Of a stretch of DNA of 64,000 bases, positions 41,957 to 52,450 are shown in pieces. Below the pieces are notes generated by a model, which ran no database searches, had not been told where the DNA came from, and saw nothing but the letters and a program-made list of their open reading frames with translations. Source of the stretch: Sphagnum compactum (lineage: Eukaryota; Bryophyta; Sphagnopsida; Sphagnales); NCBI GenBank assembly GCA_965153455.1, contig OZ234496.1:9819863-9883862 (forward strand), read 5' to 3'. Position numbers and translations under genes: made by a program. Position 1 is the stretch's first letter. The number at the start of each line of letters is the position of its first letter.

Positions 41957-43385
41957 CTAACCCACATCAGTATCTACAATCCCGTGTTTAGCTCGGTATG
42001 CAGCTACTGCATTTGCAGCCTTTGCTACATGATGAGCAGTGTAAAAATGGCGGCGTTGCATCTCAACCTAAACTGCAGTTGCAACAAACTCTTCCTGTGT
42101 TTGGCCCTGAACCCTATAAACACCCAAAAACCACCAAGTTAAACCCTAACACACCTTGGATGAAATGCAATAAAAAAACAATAAACATTACTTATTATTG
42201 TTTCTTACCTTCCATGAATCATTCTAGATTCATGAAAATCCAAAACATCTGCCAATTGTTTTGTCCGACTTGTTTTACTGGACTCTCGATCCCAATTTCT
42301 TACATCCCATGCCGTCTTCAATTGTCGTGCATATACACAACGGGTGGATCGAATCATCCCTTGTAAATCTTCATCCTTCTCCATTCGTGATGCTGCATCT
42401 CAAAGCACACTGCCCACACCCCAAGCATTAAGGCCCAACACCTTCAACAATTGCTCTGAAGCTAATTTGACCAAAGCTGGTTTTGGGAATGGTGGACACT
42501 GTTTTGCAACAGCTACCAGGTTTTTCCACTCGCGTTGTGCTTTGGCACGAGTGCGATTAGCCACCTTTTGATCATTCCGCCTTTGCACAACCATTGCATT
42601 TCCCAAGATGCGAGCATTCATTTTGGCATGGTCTTGATGTCGAGGACCTCCTACAGCAGTTGAAGGCCTTCCAGGTTTGGCCGTTTCTGCCACCAAGCCA
42701 TGCACCTCTTTCAAATGCTGGGTCAACAACTATTTGGCACAATATGCGACAGTGCAAGTGCCAACTTTGCACTTCCATTTCGACCCAACCTTCATCCATT
42801 TTTTGTCCTTCCGAGCCAAATTAGGTGGACAAAGAAGTGCAAGTGGCTGAGGAGCCTGGTCAGATTCAACTTCCAGACCTAAACTAAAAAATGAAAGATC
42901 AAAAAACTGAATGCAGGTATTACAAAACATAAACTCACTTAATCACATACTACTCCTATAAACATGAACTATTTTCAGGTATTGCAATAGAAAAATTTTG
43001 ATAAAAAAAATCCCGCACCTTCCAACAAATGATGGAAGGTGCGGATATAATTAAACTTGAAGAGACTTGTATAATTTTTTTAATCTGTCTTTAATCTAAT
43101 GTCCAAAAATTCTAAAACAATCTATACTAAACTGTCATCCTTGTCTTTCAATTATGATAGAGCACCATTTTGCTCACCAATTGGCTGATCTGTTGCAACA
43201 CTACTTCGGTCACCAATTGCTTCATCTGCTGCAGCCATATTTTGCTCGGCAATTGCAGCAACGTGTGCCTTGGCATTTGCTTTGTCTCACACAGCAACAT
43301 TTGGCAGAAGAATTGCCTCGTCTGACACAGCAACATTTGGGAGAAGAATTGCGTCATCTAACGCAGCAACATTTTCCTTACTCAT
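41957..43385 (-). pseudogene. decayed gene of an uncharacterised C2H2-like zinc-finger family, copy 1
   Basis: Minus strand. A likely main exon at 42209-42878 (acceptor TTTAGTTTAG, donor AAG|GTAAGA) joins in phase to 41957-42113 and ends at a TAG. Upstream, 43152-43385 starts ATG and encodes Asn-Val-Ala-rich repeats, probably the first exon. The main exon has a finger with C-x4-C-x12-H-x4-H spacing (WKCKVGTC then QHLKEVHGL), a GRPST linker, HQDHAKMNARIL, a basic helical-looking stretch (RRNDQKVANRTRAKAQREW), then AKQCPPFPKPALVKLASEQL and MEKDEDLQGMIRSTR. In-frame stops: TAG at 42730-42732 (tryptophan TGG in the second copy), TGA at 42400-42402, TAG at 42068-42070 and a TGA in the first exon. 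Function is unknown; the finger and basic region suggest nucleic-acid binding. A transposon-derived origin is possible. The second copy is at 51209-52450. Confidence 0.7.
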
Positions 43386-43390
43386 TTCCA
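43150..43390. repeat. ~30-36-bp coding-type tandem repeat
   Basis: The plus strand repeats CAGCAACATTTGGGAGAAGAATTGC at about 43303, 43333 and 43363, with looser units before them. On the minus strand this encodes repeated AILLPNVAV-type peptides in the putative first exon of the zinc-finger pseudogene. Confidence 0.6.
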
Positions 43391-43529
43391 ACTCCCCACC
43401 AACGCTTTTCCTCAATCTTCTTCCCCTGACCATTACAACCCTAAAGAAAAAACCACCAGTTACTGTAATGTTAATTCTAAGGAACTACACCATAAGCAAC
43501 AACAAAGAAAAAATAGAATCCGCCACCAT

Positions 43530-44520
43530 AGAGGAAGGTGACGACATTGCTGCCGTCACCTTCTTCGCAGCAAAACCACAAAAGAAAGGCAAATTCGCCA
43601 TTTCCTTGCAGCAAAGCGAAGAAGGTGGCGGCAGCTGTCGTCTTCTTCTTCTTCAATACAAAGTTGCAGCCTTCTTTGCTATGCTATAAGGGAAAAAAAA
43701 AGCAAAACAAAAGAAGAAGGTGACGGCAGCTACCGTCGCCTTCTTCGTGAAGCTGCGCTGCAACGTAGTTTCAGAAGAGGAAGAAGAAGGCCGTCGACTA
43801 CTTCGCTGTGCTGCGCTGCAGCGTAGCTCCACAACAGAGTCGCCTTCTTTTGTTGCGCTGCAGTGCAGCAAAACAAGAGGAAGAAGAAGGCGACGGCAGT
43901 TGCCTTCGCCTTCTTCGTGGAGCTGCGTCGCAGCTCCATAACAGGAAGAAGAAGGCGACGGCAGCTATGCTATGTTGCCGTCGCCTTCTTCTTCCTCTTT
44001 TTCTTGCGCTGCACAAAAAAGAAGAAGAAGAAGGTGACGGCAGTGTTGCCTTCTTTGTGGAGCTGCGCTGCAGCGCAGCTCCACAATAGGAAGAAGAAGG
44101 CGACGGCAGCTGCCGTCGCTTTCTTCGTGGAGCTGCGGCGCAGCTCCACAACAGGAAGAAGAAGGCGACGGCAGCTGCCATCGTCTTCTTCTGCTGCACT
44201 CCAGCGCAGCAAAACAAAAGGAAAAATCTTTGCGATTTCTTGCGCTGCACAAAAAAGAAGAAGAAGAAAAAGGCGACGGTAGCAACAGTGCTATCGCCTT
44301 CTTCTTCTTCTTCTTTTCTTGCAACACAAAGAAGAAGAAGAAGAAGATGGTAGCGTTGCTACCGTCGCTTTCTTTCGCTCCGCTACGTTGCAGCGCAGCA
44401 AAACAAGCGTTGCAACGCAACGTGGCCTTCTTCGCTATGCTGCGGTGCAGCACAGCGTATCTTGTGGAGCTGCGCTGCAGCGCAGCTCCACAAACAAACA
44501 AACAAAACAAACGAGAGAAA
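43530..44520. repeat. palindromic array: alternating GAAGAAGGCGACGGCAGC and GTGGAGCTGC inverted repeats
   Basis: Two palindromes alternate. Type A is GAAGAAGGCGACGGCAGC followed closely by its reverse complement, near 43709, 43882, 43947, 44025, 44092, 44157, 44251 and 44331. Type B is GTGGAGCTGCGCTGCAGC with its complement, near 43745, 43809, 43918, 44056, 44128 and 44465. The most regular part (44025-44190) has a 66-base period. Both strands read almost the same, so long open frames occur in several frames (up to 216 codons on the minus strand) without being genes. GC content is far above the flanks. The array could form serial hairpins or cruciforms. Confidence 0.85.
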
Positions 44521-44687
44521 AAAAAGTAAAGATGCTTACCTGGGTCCCGCGTGGGTCCCGCTCCGGCTCCAGCCGCTCCCTTGCTCCAAGCTCGCTGCTC
44601 CAAGCTCCAAGCCACATCTCCCCTGCTCCAAGCTCCAAGCTTGCTCCCGCTCGACGTCTCTGGAGCTTTGGCGATGGAGTGAGGGGG

Positions 44688-44800
44688 GGAGGGGTTGGTA
44701 GGTGGTAGGTAGGAGGGGGGAGGTAGGTGGTAGGTAGGAGGGGGGAGGTAGATGGTAGGTAGGAGGGGGGAGGTAGGTGGTATGTAGGAGGGGGGAAAAT
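44688..44800. repeat. 28-bp G-rich minisatellite, four units
   Basis: Four near-perfect units of the type GGAGGGGGGAGGTAGGTGGTAGGTA. One strand is almost entirely G, A and T with several GGGG runs, so quadruplex formation is plausible. It directly follows the palindromic array. Confidence 0.9.
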
Positions 44801-44887
44801 TTTGGGGTAGAGAAGAGGTGGAAAAAAAAATACATGCGGGCAGGGAGGATGGGATTTTCGTTCATCCGGAAAATGGCCTCAACGGGC

Positions 44888-45510
44888 TCATCTGCAACTG
44901 GTGCATTGGTGGCTGCTGGTTCACTCCAGCCGTGACTTTGTGTACGTAACAAAATTGGAAAAAAAAAAAAAACATTAATTTGCTCGGCACTCATCCAAGA
45001 CGGCCCGTTCAACGGGCATTCAAAAAATATTCAAATAATGGCCATTGGGAGGACCTGCTCGAGTCAGGTCCGACCAATGGAATGGCCATATTATCTCGCG
45101 TAATCAGCACTTGAGAGAGGTTCTGCCCCGTCATTCACAACTTTTGTAAACTATTTGCTAGACCTCATTACGGTCAAACAGGGAGGTAGGTTATCAGGGA
45201 GGTTCTTAGGATTCATAATCGTGGATCTCAAAAATCAAATACCCGGTTCAGGCAGTGTATGTATATATAATATATATATATAATCACAGTTCTCAATAAA
45301 ATTGAAAGAGAATCAAATAAGGGGCCAGGTAAGCACAGGCTCTTTCAAGAGAACCTCCGGTTCTTAAGGTTTTCTGGAATGGCCAGCCCTCTACGGGTTC
45401 TTTGGGTTTTCAAAGAACTGGAACGGACAGATTTTTTTAAAGATTCTTCAAAAAACCATAACCGACGGTTCTTTGGAAATTCAAATAACCACACAACACT
45501 GGTGCAAGGC
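44888..45510. mobile_element. hAT-like dispersed repeat, end at about 45478-45502
   Basis: The minus strand from 45502 reads CCAGTGTTGTGTGGTTATTT, matching the repeat end at 37836, and continues with related GAACCGTCGGTT sequence. The part at 44888-44945 is the inverted copy of 37850-37905. A possible opposite end (CAGTGTATG) lies near 45252, followed by TA-rich DNA and a segment also seen near 57990. No transposase is present, so this is at most a non-autonomous element or several nested ones. Confidence 0.4.
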
Positions 45511-45704
45511 ACAGGGCTGATGATGAACTGGAAAGAGCAAACAATTGAGAAGATGGGCTTCACATTTCTCACTACTTCTTACATCATCATCATACCTTTT
45601 TTGTTTTTATGAACAATAAATAATGGGGTTGTTTTAAACATTGAAGCATTGCCCTGACTTTTTTTTTTTCAAAGGGAATGACATCTCTTTAACTACTATA
45701 TATT

Positions 45705-48339
45705 TCATGCCAACTTTGCTGTTGGTTGTTGTGGCCTAGCAAACCTCGGTGACGACATTGGAGAAGAAGCTGCAGCACCTAATCTTGACAAGATATCAAT
45801 TGGGTTTTGAGGTTTGGATTCTAAAGCAAGACAATTTTGAATGATTCCCTGTATTTGGGTCATGGATGGCCGTTCGTCTTGTCTCTGGAAGTTACAGCAA
45901 GCTCGACCACATTCCACCATGGTGTCCACCACTTCTTCCATGTAAGTACCTCTCGGGATCCTCGAATCCAGAAGTCCTTCAGGACCACATAAAGGGAGAG
46001 TTGCATCAACCCAGAAAGGCAAATGCCATTCATTCTCAGGTCTGTTTTCGTCGAAAGCTCTCTTTCCAGTCACAAGCTCAAGCAACACGACACCAAAGCT
46101 GTACACATCACTCTTGTGGGTTAACTTCTGGCTAATGTTGTAGAAAGGATCAAGATATCCTGTGGTACCCTTCACACTTGTACAAGTCACATGCGGTATA
46201 TTGTCATCATCCTCATCATTGTCATCATCATCATCATCACCACCACCACCATCATCATCATCTTTGTTCGACATTATAACTTTTGACAACCCAAAATCTC
46301 CAAGTTTAGCATGAAATCTCTCATCCAACAAGATGTTAGAGGATTTGATGTCTCGATGAATGATACTTCGTCCCGCCTTCTGCATAAATACACATATTCA
46401 TAAAAAATTGCCAAGTTAGCTTTGACAAAAAATCATTTATTCATAGATCATGAAGTTGATCAATGGGTGGTGTGGGCTAAAAGCATGAGATCTATGGAGA
46501 GAGTAAGCAAGAATATATGATGTGTTCTTTTGTAGTATCTTTGATGGGAGCTTGCAATTACAAAACATGGGTTTTTGTGAAAAGCCAATGTGGAAGCATG
46601 GGGTTATCAACCTGTGTATGCAGATATGCAATGGCACTGGCTGACTCATAAGCGATCCGCACCCGAGTTCTCCACCCTAAAGCTCGGTGGTGAGAGAATT
46701 GACCAAACAAATGGTCTTCCAGTGTACCTTTTGGCATGTATTCATACACAAGCATCATCCGCCGCTTACTCGAGCCTGGCATGTAATAGCCTAACAATGG
46801 AAGCAGATGAGGATGACTCAACTCTGACAAGATCTTGATCTCTTGTAACATCTGTTCATCACTGTCCTTTGATGAATCATCTCCACATTGCTGTTGCTTC
46901 ACAGCTATGGCCACTCCACCAGGAAGCATGCCCTTGTACACAACCCCTGAACCACCAGTTCCAATCACGTTTGTAAACTTTGCAGTCGCTTTGGCAAGCT
47001 CTTTGTAGCTGAAAGTCCGAATATGGGTGCTGCTGCTGCTGCTGATATTGAGAGTTCTTCTTATGAGTGCCATTTTTTTTCTGTCGGGATTTGGCTTGTA
47101 GAGTGGCAAGTAAACCAGCCTGATAAAAGCTAGTGGCCAACAGGAATTGGCACCTGCTGATGATGACTCCTCTGAGGAGGCAGCAGCAGCATCCCAGTTT
47201 CGATGACATTGAATATGTGCTTTGCACCACAACACCACACTCATTGAAGCAAGCAATACAATCACTCCTGCAATACTGATCCATGTGATTTTGAGATTGA
47301 AGTTGGAGTCTGTATTTTGGTGCGAAGGAGGAGGAGGTACAGGCAGCAATTGTGTTGGTGCAAGCTGACTGATGGTGCAGTCAGAAGTTGGGTATAATAA
47401 GAACTGGCATGCTGTTCTTCCCGGAGGTTTGCACAGCTCAGGATTGGAGCCGACTGAGAGGTTTGATCCAAGAAACTGACACAGTGATGGAGGAATCTCT
47501 CCTGAGAATGAATTGTTGTCCAGTTCAAGAAAATAGGAATGGGAAGAGGAAGGTGGCGAAGATTCGGGAAGTGCACCCGACAGTTCATTGCTGTGCAAGT
47601 CTATTCTACTGATTGCAGGAAGGTTTAACAGTGATACAGGGATATCACCCGTGAGGTTGTTGCTAGAAAGATCCAGTGTTTCTAGCTGCAACAACTGTCC
47701 TAACTCGTTCGGGATTCCACCCACCAAGCTGTTGTTTGCCAAAGACAGATATGTCAGATTCTTACAAGCAACAAGAGCGATTGGGACTGACCCACCACTC
47801 AACAGATTTGAAGACAAATCCAAGGATCTCAAAGTAGTGCATGTAAAGTTCGCTGCAGCAGCTGAATCTGCTGATGATAATGCAAGTCCACCGAGTGTAA
47901 GAAGATTCCCTGAGACATTCAGCAACTCCAGAGCTGGTAGGCTGAGAAGCTCCACGGGGAAACCTCCACTCAGTCGATTGTCTCCCAGCTCAAGGACTCT
48001 CAACGAAGTGAAATTGGTGATCAAGGATGATGGGATTGTGCCACAGAATCCAGCGCCAGTTGCAATAATGGATTGTTGGCTCCGGTTCGTCAGCAACAGA
48101 GAAGCAAGATATGAACTAAAATCTGAACATAATGTGCTTCTTGTTGGTACTGCTCGAGAAGAAAATTCAGCAAATAGATGATATTCTTGCGAGGAGGAAC
48201 TTATGAGCCTCCTTCTTCTTGGCCCCGGATCCCACTCTTTATTATCCTCACCCTGCATTGCTTTTGCACACAACATAAGGATCACTAGTATTGATGACAA
48301 CAACAACACCAGACTACCGAGTTCAGACATCCCTCTCAT
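45705..48339 (-). CDS. LRR receptor-like serine/threonine kinase, two exons
   Basis: Exons 46612-48339 and 45705-46379 flank a 232-base phase-0 GT-AG intron and give 800 residues. Layout: signal peptide (about 1-27), ectodomain with about six LRRs (110-300; LRSLDLSSNLLSG, LETLDLSSNNLTGDIP) and Asn glycosylation motifs, Pro-rich hinge, one membrane helix (about 351-372), then the kinase. Kinase features: GTGGSGVVYKG (460-470), Lys481, alpha-C Glu500, HRDIKSSN (584-591) and DFG (604-606), so catalytic residues are present. Plant LRR kinases sense extracellular ligands at the plasma membrane; the ligand is unknown. Oddities: an Asp/Gly-rich insert (about 616-637) between DFG and GTTGYLDP, coded by a GAT-type repeat, and YLDPFY where most relatives have YLDPEY, so the APE-type Glu is missing. 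The ATG at 48339 is used because the open frame's first codon at 48348 is GTG. Subfamily not assigned. Confidence 0.93.
46200..46265. repeat. coding GAT/GGT trinucleotide repeat in the kinase exon
   Basis: The plus strand is a run of CATCAT and CACCAC triplets within exon 2 of the receptor kinase. It encodes the run of Asp and Gly residues in the activation loop. Trinucleotide repeats of this type are length-variable, so alleles may differ. Confidence 0.85.
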
Positions 48340-48860
48340 CAATCCCACCTCCTTGGATGCAAAGACTCTAGTCCCACCACCACCACCACAAATACTACTT
48401 ACTCCTCCACAAAACTCATCTCAACACTAAAGCCTTACTCCTACCTTTATCAGATTCAAAACAAACCCATCTTTTCTCTGAAACTCAGGGAGCAGCAGCA
48501 GCAGCAGCAGCAGCAAGCAGAAAAACATATTGCAAACAAAAACATGAAATAGAAACAAAAACAGCTTGATGGAGCAACAACAGGGACAGAAACAAAATCC
48601 CAGAACTTTGCAAGTAAATGGGTCTCTTCCCAGTTTTCAGATTTGCAAAACCTACTACTACTACTACTACTACCCATCTCACTCATCACACACAAACTCT
48701 TTCTTCTTTTCTTCTCCTATTCCTCTTTGCTGGCTTGCTTGCTGTTTTTTTAAAATTTTGGGTTGTGTTTCTTTTTCAAGATTCTCTTCCACTAGGGTGA
48801 ACAACAGAACCAAAAAAAAAAAGCATAAGAAGATTCATCTTCTTCACTCATGAGCTTTAG
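48340..48860 (-). promoter_or_regulatory. 5' leader of the receptor kinase gene
   Basis: Upstream of the start codon there are pyrimidine- and purine-rich stretches, a CAG-type trinucleotide run at 48489-48515 and a CTA-type run at 48652-48674. On the coding strand these read as CTG and TAG repeats, typical of a plant 5' UTR or core promoter. No TATA box was fixed. Confidence 0.4.
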
Positions 48861-49020
48861 TTGAATAGAAATAGTTGAAACCACAAAAAGTTACAAGAAG
48901 CTACAACCTCTTTTTAGAAGGTGGACATTTTCTAAGTAATCATAAAATGGGCAAATTAAAGGTATGAATGAATGAATGAATGGGGTTGCCTTTACTTTTT
49001 ATAAAACCAAAAAGACTTTT

Positions 49021-49375
49021 CACAACTCTCCACAATGCATAGAGGGTAGCATGGCTTTTTTTAGGGTTTTTTTGGGGATGATTGACACTACCTTGAAAAG
49101 CACATAAAAATAATTCATAAAGTGAAAAGAAAAACAAAGTGGGAAATTTTCAAAACTAGGAAAGTGGCTGATTCCCAACTTCATATACACCAACTCTCCA
49201 CAATGCACATAGGCTAGCATGGTTTTTTTTTTTTTTTTTTTTTTATAAATTTTAAAAGGGATGATTGACACCACCACCTTTGCAAAACATTAAATAAATA
49301 ATTCATAAAGTGAAAAGAATAGAAAGTTATATTTTATTTTTATTTTCAAAATTAAAGGAAAGTGCTGATTCCAAA
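49021..49375. repeat. tandem duplication, ~165-180-bp unit, upstream of the receptor kinase
   Basis: AACTCTCCACAATGCA, GCTAGCATGG, GGGATGATTGACACC and AATTCATAAAGTGAAAAGAA occur in order at 49021-49180 and again at 49190-49375. The second copy has a longer T-run (about 49222-49244). The duplication sits about 0.2-0.5 kb upstream of the probable leader of the minus-strand kinase gene. Confidence 0.8.
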
Positions 49376-49795
49376 TTTCAATACCCTAAAAGGTGTGGAA
49401 GAGAGGGTTTAGGGTTTACAATTTGGGGCACTACCTAATTTAGCTATCCCCCAATTTTGGAGGGTAGGTTTTTTTTTTTTTTTGGCACCTAAAATTACTT
49501 AATAATGCACCATCCTATATTTTACCTACTCATAAGCATCTGCACTCCAGTAGGTTGCAGCATAGGTCATAATAATAATATTAGTAATTTGAAAATTTTG
49601 TGCCTGGAGGCATATGGCCAAATATGGCAAGCAATATAGCAAGGCCATGGCTTCTAGTGTAATAGCAGCAGGCAGAAATTTTTTTGGGGTGTATTTCTGG
49701 AGGGCCTGTTATCAAGCAGAATCTGTCCTCCCCACAAAAGGTAGAAGGAAGGGGGGGGGGGGTTGTTGTTTGGAAAACCCTATTTAGGGTTTTTT
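49376..49795. other. intergenic, nothing recognised
   Basis: Contains homopolymer T and G runs (a G run near 49752) but no coding region or clear repeat family. Confidence 0.4.
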
Positions 49796-49975
49796 TTTTA
49801 AAACCAGTGTTGGGTGGTTCTTTACTTTTATGGAGAACCGCCGGTTCTAAATTTAAAAATAATTTTTTAGAACAGTTCCATTTCTGATTTTGGTTTTTGA
49901 AAATTAGGTCCAGTTTTGGGTAACCAGGCCTGGAACTGGTGGGTTAACTAGCAGTTAACCTCTGATTAGCCCCTT
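49796..49975. mobile_element. hAT-like dispersed repeat, left-type end at about 49802
   Basis: The plus strand reads AACCAGTGTTGGGTGGTTCTT then GAACCGCCGGTTC, the same end as at 37836 and 45502 but in the opposite orientation. It leads directly into the 55-bp array. Class is inferred from the CAGTG end only. Confidence 0.35.
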
Positions 49976-50360
49976 AACCGTGCTCCTGGTTCCACTTGTG
50001 GCTCTCCGGGTTCCACTTATGATGTGAATTAACCGTGCTCCTGGTTCCACTTGTGGCTCTCCGGGTTCCACTTATGATGTGAATTAACCGTGCTCCTGGT
50101 TCCACTTGTGGCTCTCCGGGTTCCACTTATGATGTGAATTAACCATGCTCCTGGTTCCACTTGTGGCTCTCCGGGTTCCACTTATGATGTGAATTAACCG
50201 TGCTCCTGGTTCCACTTGTGGCTCTCCGGGTTCCACTTATGATGTGAATTAACCATTCTCCTGGTTCCACTTGTGGCTCCCCGGGTTCCACTTGTGATGT
50301 GAATTAACCGTTCTCCTGGTTCCACTTGTGGCTCCCCGGGTTCCACTTGTGATGTGGGTT
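49976..50360. repeat. 55-bp tandem array, seven near-identical units
   Basis: Units start with AACCGTGCTCC or a one- to two-base variant at 49976, 50031, 50086, 50141, 50196, 50251 and 50306, an exact 55-base period. Each contains GGTTCCACTTGTGGCTC and CCGGGTTCCACTT. The first five are almost identical and the last two share private changes (TTCTCC, CTCCCC, TTGTGAT), which fits stepwise local duplication. It is probably recent. Confidence 0.95.
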
Positions 50361-50784
50361 AAACGTGAGGAGCACGGTAACAAATCATGATGTGAATCAA
50401 TGGTGAGGAACACTATAGTGATGTGAATCAAGGGTGACAAACACGGGTTACAGGTTATTACACTGTGAACCCTATAGCCCCGGTAAAATGGATTCAAGTA
50501 GGCCAAGGGACAAAACACAATCTGGCCTTAACAGGACCTTATTAGGTGGACCAGGCCCCTTCCAAGGTACCCATGTAACACCTTGAGAACACCACAGAGA
50601 CTTTTCTTTTATAGCCCCTATGGACCTACCTACCTACCTACCTACCTACTGACCCTAATTACCAACTTATCCTACCTACTAACTTAACCTATGTATTAAC
50701 TAACTACTAATTAACTTGTTTAACCTAACATAATTAGGAGGTACATAACTAGGAGGTTTTTTTTTTTTTTTTTTGGGGGTTTTT

Positions 50785-51090
50785 TTGGTGTTTTCTTGCT
50801 ACAACAAGATTAGGAGGTGTAGAAAAAAAATTCATTTGATTTTCTGTCTTTTTTTTTTTGTGTTTTCTTGTTGCAACAAGAATAGGAGGTACATAATTTT
50901 TGGGGTTTTTTTATTTTTATTTTTGTGTGTGTGTGTGTGTGTGTGTGTATTCTTGTTGCAGTTGAAGTTGGAGGCACAAGAATTTTTTTGGGTTTTCTTT
51001 TGTGTGTGTCTTTGTTGTAGTAGGGTAAGAGGCACACTAATTATTTCAATTATTTTTTAATTATACTTCAACAACAAAAATAAGAGGTAC
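50785..51090. repeat. degenerate ~70-bp repeat with GTTGCAACAAGAATAGGAGGT words
   Basis: CTTG(T/C)TGCAACAAGAATAGGAGG-like words recur at about 50797, 50867, 50950, 51008 and 51068, separated by T-rich and TG-rich spacers. A TG microsatellite lies at 50923-50949 and a T run at 50758-50774. Confidence 0.55.
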
Positions 51091-51208
51091 AAAAAAAAAT
51101 TTGGCCTTTGAATTTTAGTTTTTTTGTACTAAAATAGGAAGTGAATTTTCTTCCTTTTTTCAATGTTGCAAAAAGTTTTGATTTTTTTTTGGATGTGAAT
51201 GTAGGATT

Positions 51209-52450
51209 TATGACACTATGGTTGGTGGGAAAAGATGCCATTTACATCATGTTGGGGACAAAAGTTCAAAAGGAACTATGGTTGTAGTTCAACAAAATGT
51301 TGTTTCAACAAAACTAACAATTGATGAACAACATGTTGTTTCATTAGATCCACTTCCAACTCATCCACAAATGTGTATTAGAAGGGATGATCAAGCGTAA
51401 GGAGTTGATGAATATCTTAGCTTCAATCACGAAACTCAATTAGCATTATTTATTTTAGTTGTGAATTTGAGTGTGACTTCAAACCAAATCAATGAATTCA
51501 AGTTAGTTGAAGCAAACGATTGTTGGGATGTACAACTAGGAGATGGTAATATAATTTTCATTTAATCGTTTACATTTGGTGAATCTTTTTGTGAAACATC
51601 ATTTATTTTAGGACTTTGAAACAAAACGTGAACATTTGGGTTAAATTTTTCAACTTTAGATTTAAATTGTTGTTTCCACTTGTAAGTTATGATCAAATTT
51701 ATAAAACAAAAAACCCCAAGCTTCATCTTTCATAGTGGAGGTTGGGGTTTTTTTTGGGTTTTTTATTTGTGTAATACCTAAAAATGTTGGGGGCAAATAA
51801 AGTATAATGTTTGGGGTTTGTGTAATACCCACATAGTTGATAATTTCAAGTGTAAACTAAAAATAATTTGGTTTCAATTTCAATTGTTGTTTCAAGGGGG
51901 CCAATTGAGGGAGCAAATGAAATCTTCAAAAAACTTGAAATAATTCAAAAAGATTTGGATTGGGCTAAGGTGGGGTTGAAGTGGATGTCCAAATTTGGCA
52001 CATGTTCCATTGCATATGCCATGAAGTGGTTATTTACACAACACTTCAAGAAAGTGCACAACCTCGAAATTAAAAAAAGCCAAATCCAATAGCCCTTTAA
52101 TTAATGAAAGGGGGCCATGTCATCAAGTCCATGTTCAAATGAATTCATGCATCTTAAGTGATGCACATGCAATCCAATCACAAAATGATCAAAAGGTAGT
52201 TGCTCAAGCTTAGATGAAGGCCCACAGGAATGGGATCACTTCCAATCACTTGCAAAAGAAAATTTTGAAGTGCAAAAGCCCCCTTTGGTGCATTTAGCTT
52301 TTGATTGATTGTTACAAGTCTTGGGCATCCAATCTTGGGCCATTGATAACATCCTATGCAATGCCCAGATATGCATCGAAAAGGATGAAGACCTTTATTT
52401 GCACTACCTTACACATGTATGAAAAAAGAGTGAAGATGGTATGGGATGGC
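51209..52450 (+). pseudogene. decayed gene of the same C2H2-like zinc-finger family, copy 2
   Basis: Plus strand. The finger region at about 51960-52075 (KVGLKWMSKFGTCSIAYAMK, then WLFTQHFKKVHNL) aligns with copy 1 and keeps its tryptophan, but one finger cysteine is Ser. Further on, with small frameshifts, HQVHVQMNSCIL, QNDQKVV, QKPPLVHLAF, LLQVLGIQSWA and IEKDEDLY align in order with copy 1 as far as about 52410. Several arginine positions of copy 1 have become Cys, Gln or stop here. An upstream frame at 51209-51547 reads about 110 codons with one internal TAA and may hold the first exons (VVQQNVVSTKLTIDEQHVV). It is clearly non-functional and older than copy 1. The orientation is opposite to copy 1. 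Confidence 0.6.

Noticed and set aside
43965-44615. 216-codon minus-strand open frame rich in Phe, Ser, Lys and Ala, with similar frames on the other strand
   Set aside because: It is the translation of the palindromic GAA/CAGCTG array; several frames on both strands are open at once, so openness is a composition effect.
48340-48348. Receptor kinase start at 48348
   Set aside because: That codon is GTG; the ATG at 48339 directly precedes a good signal peptide.
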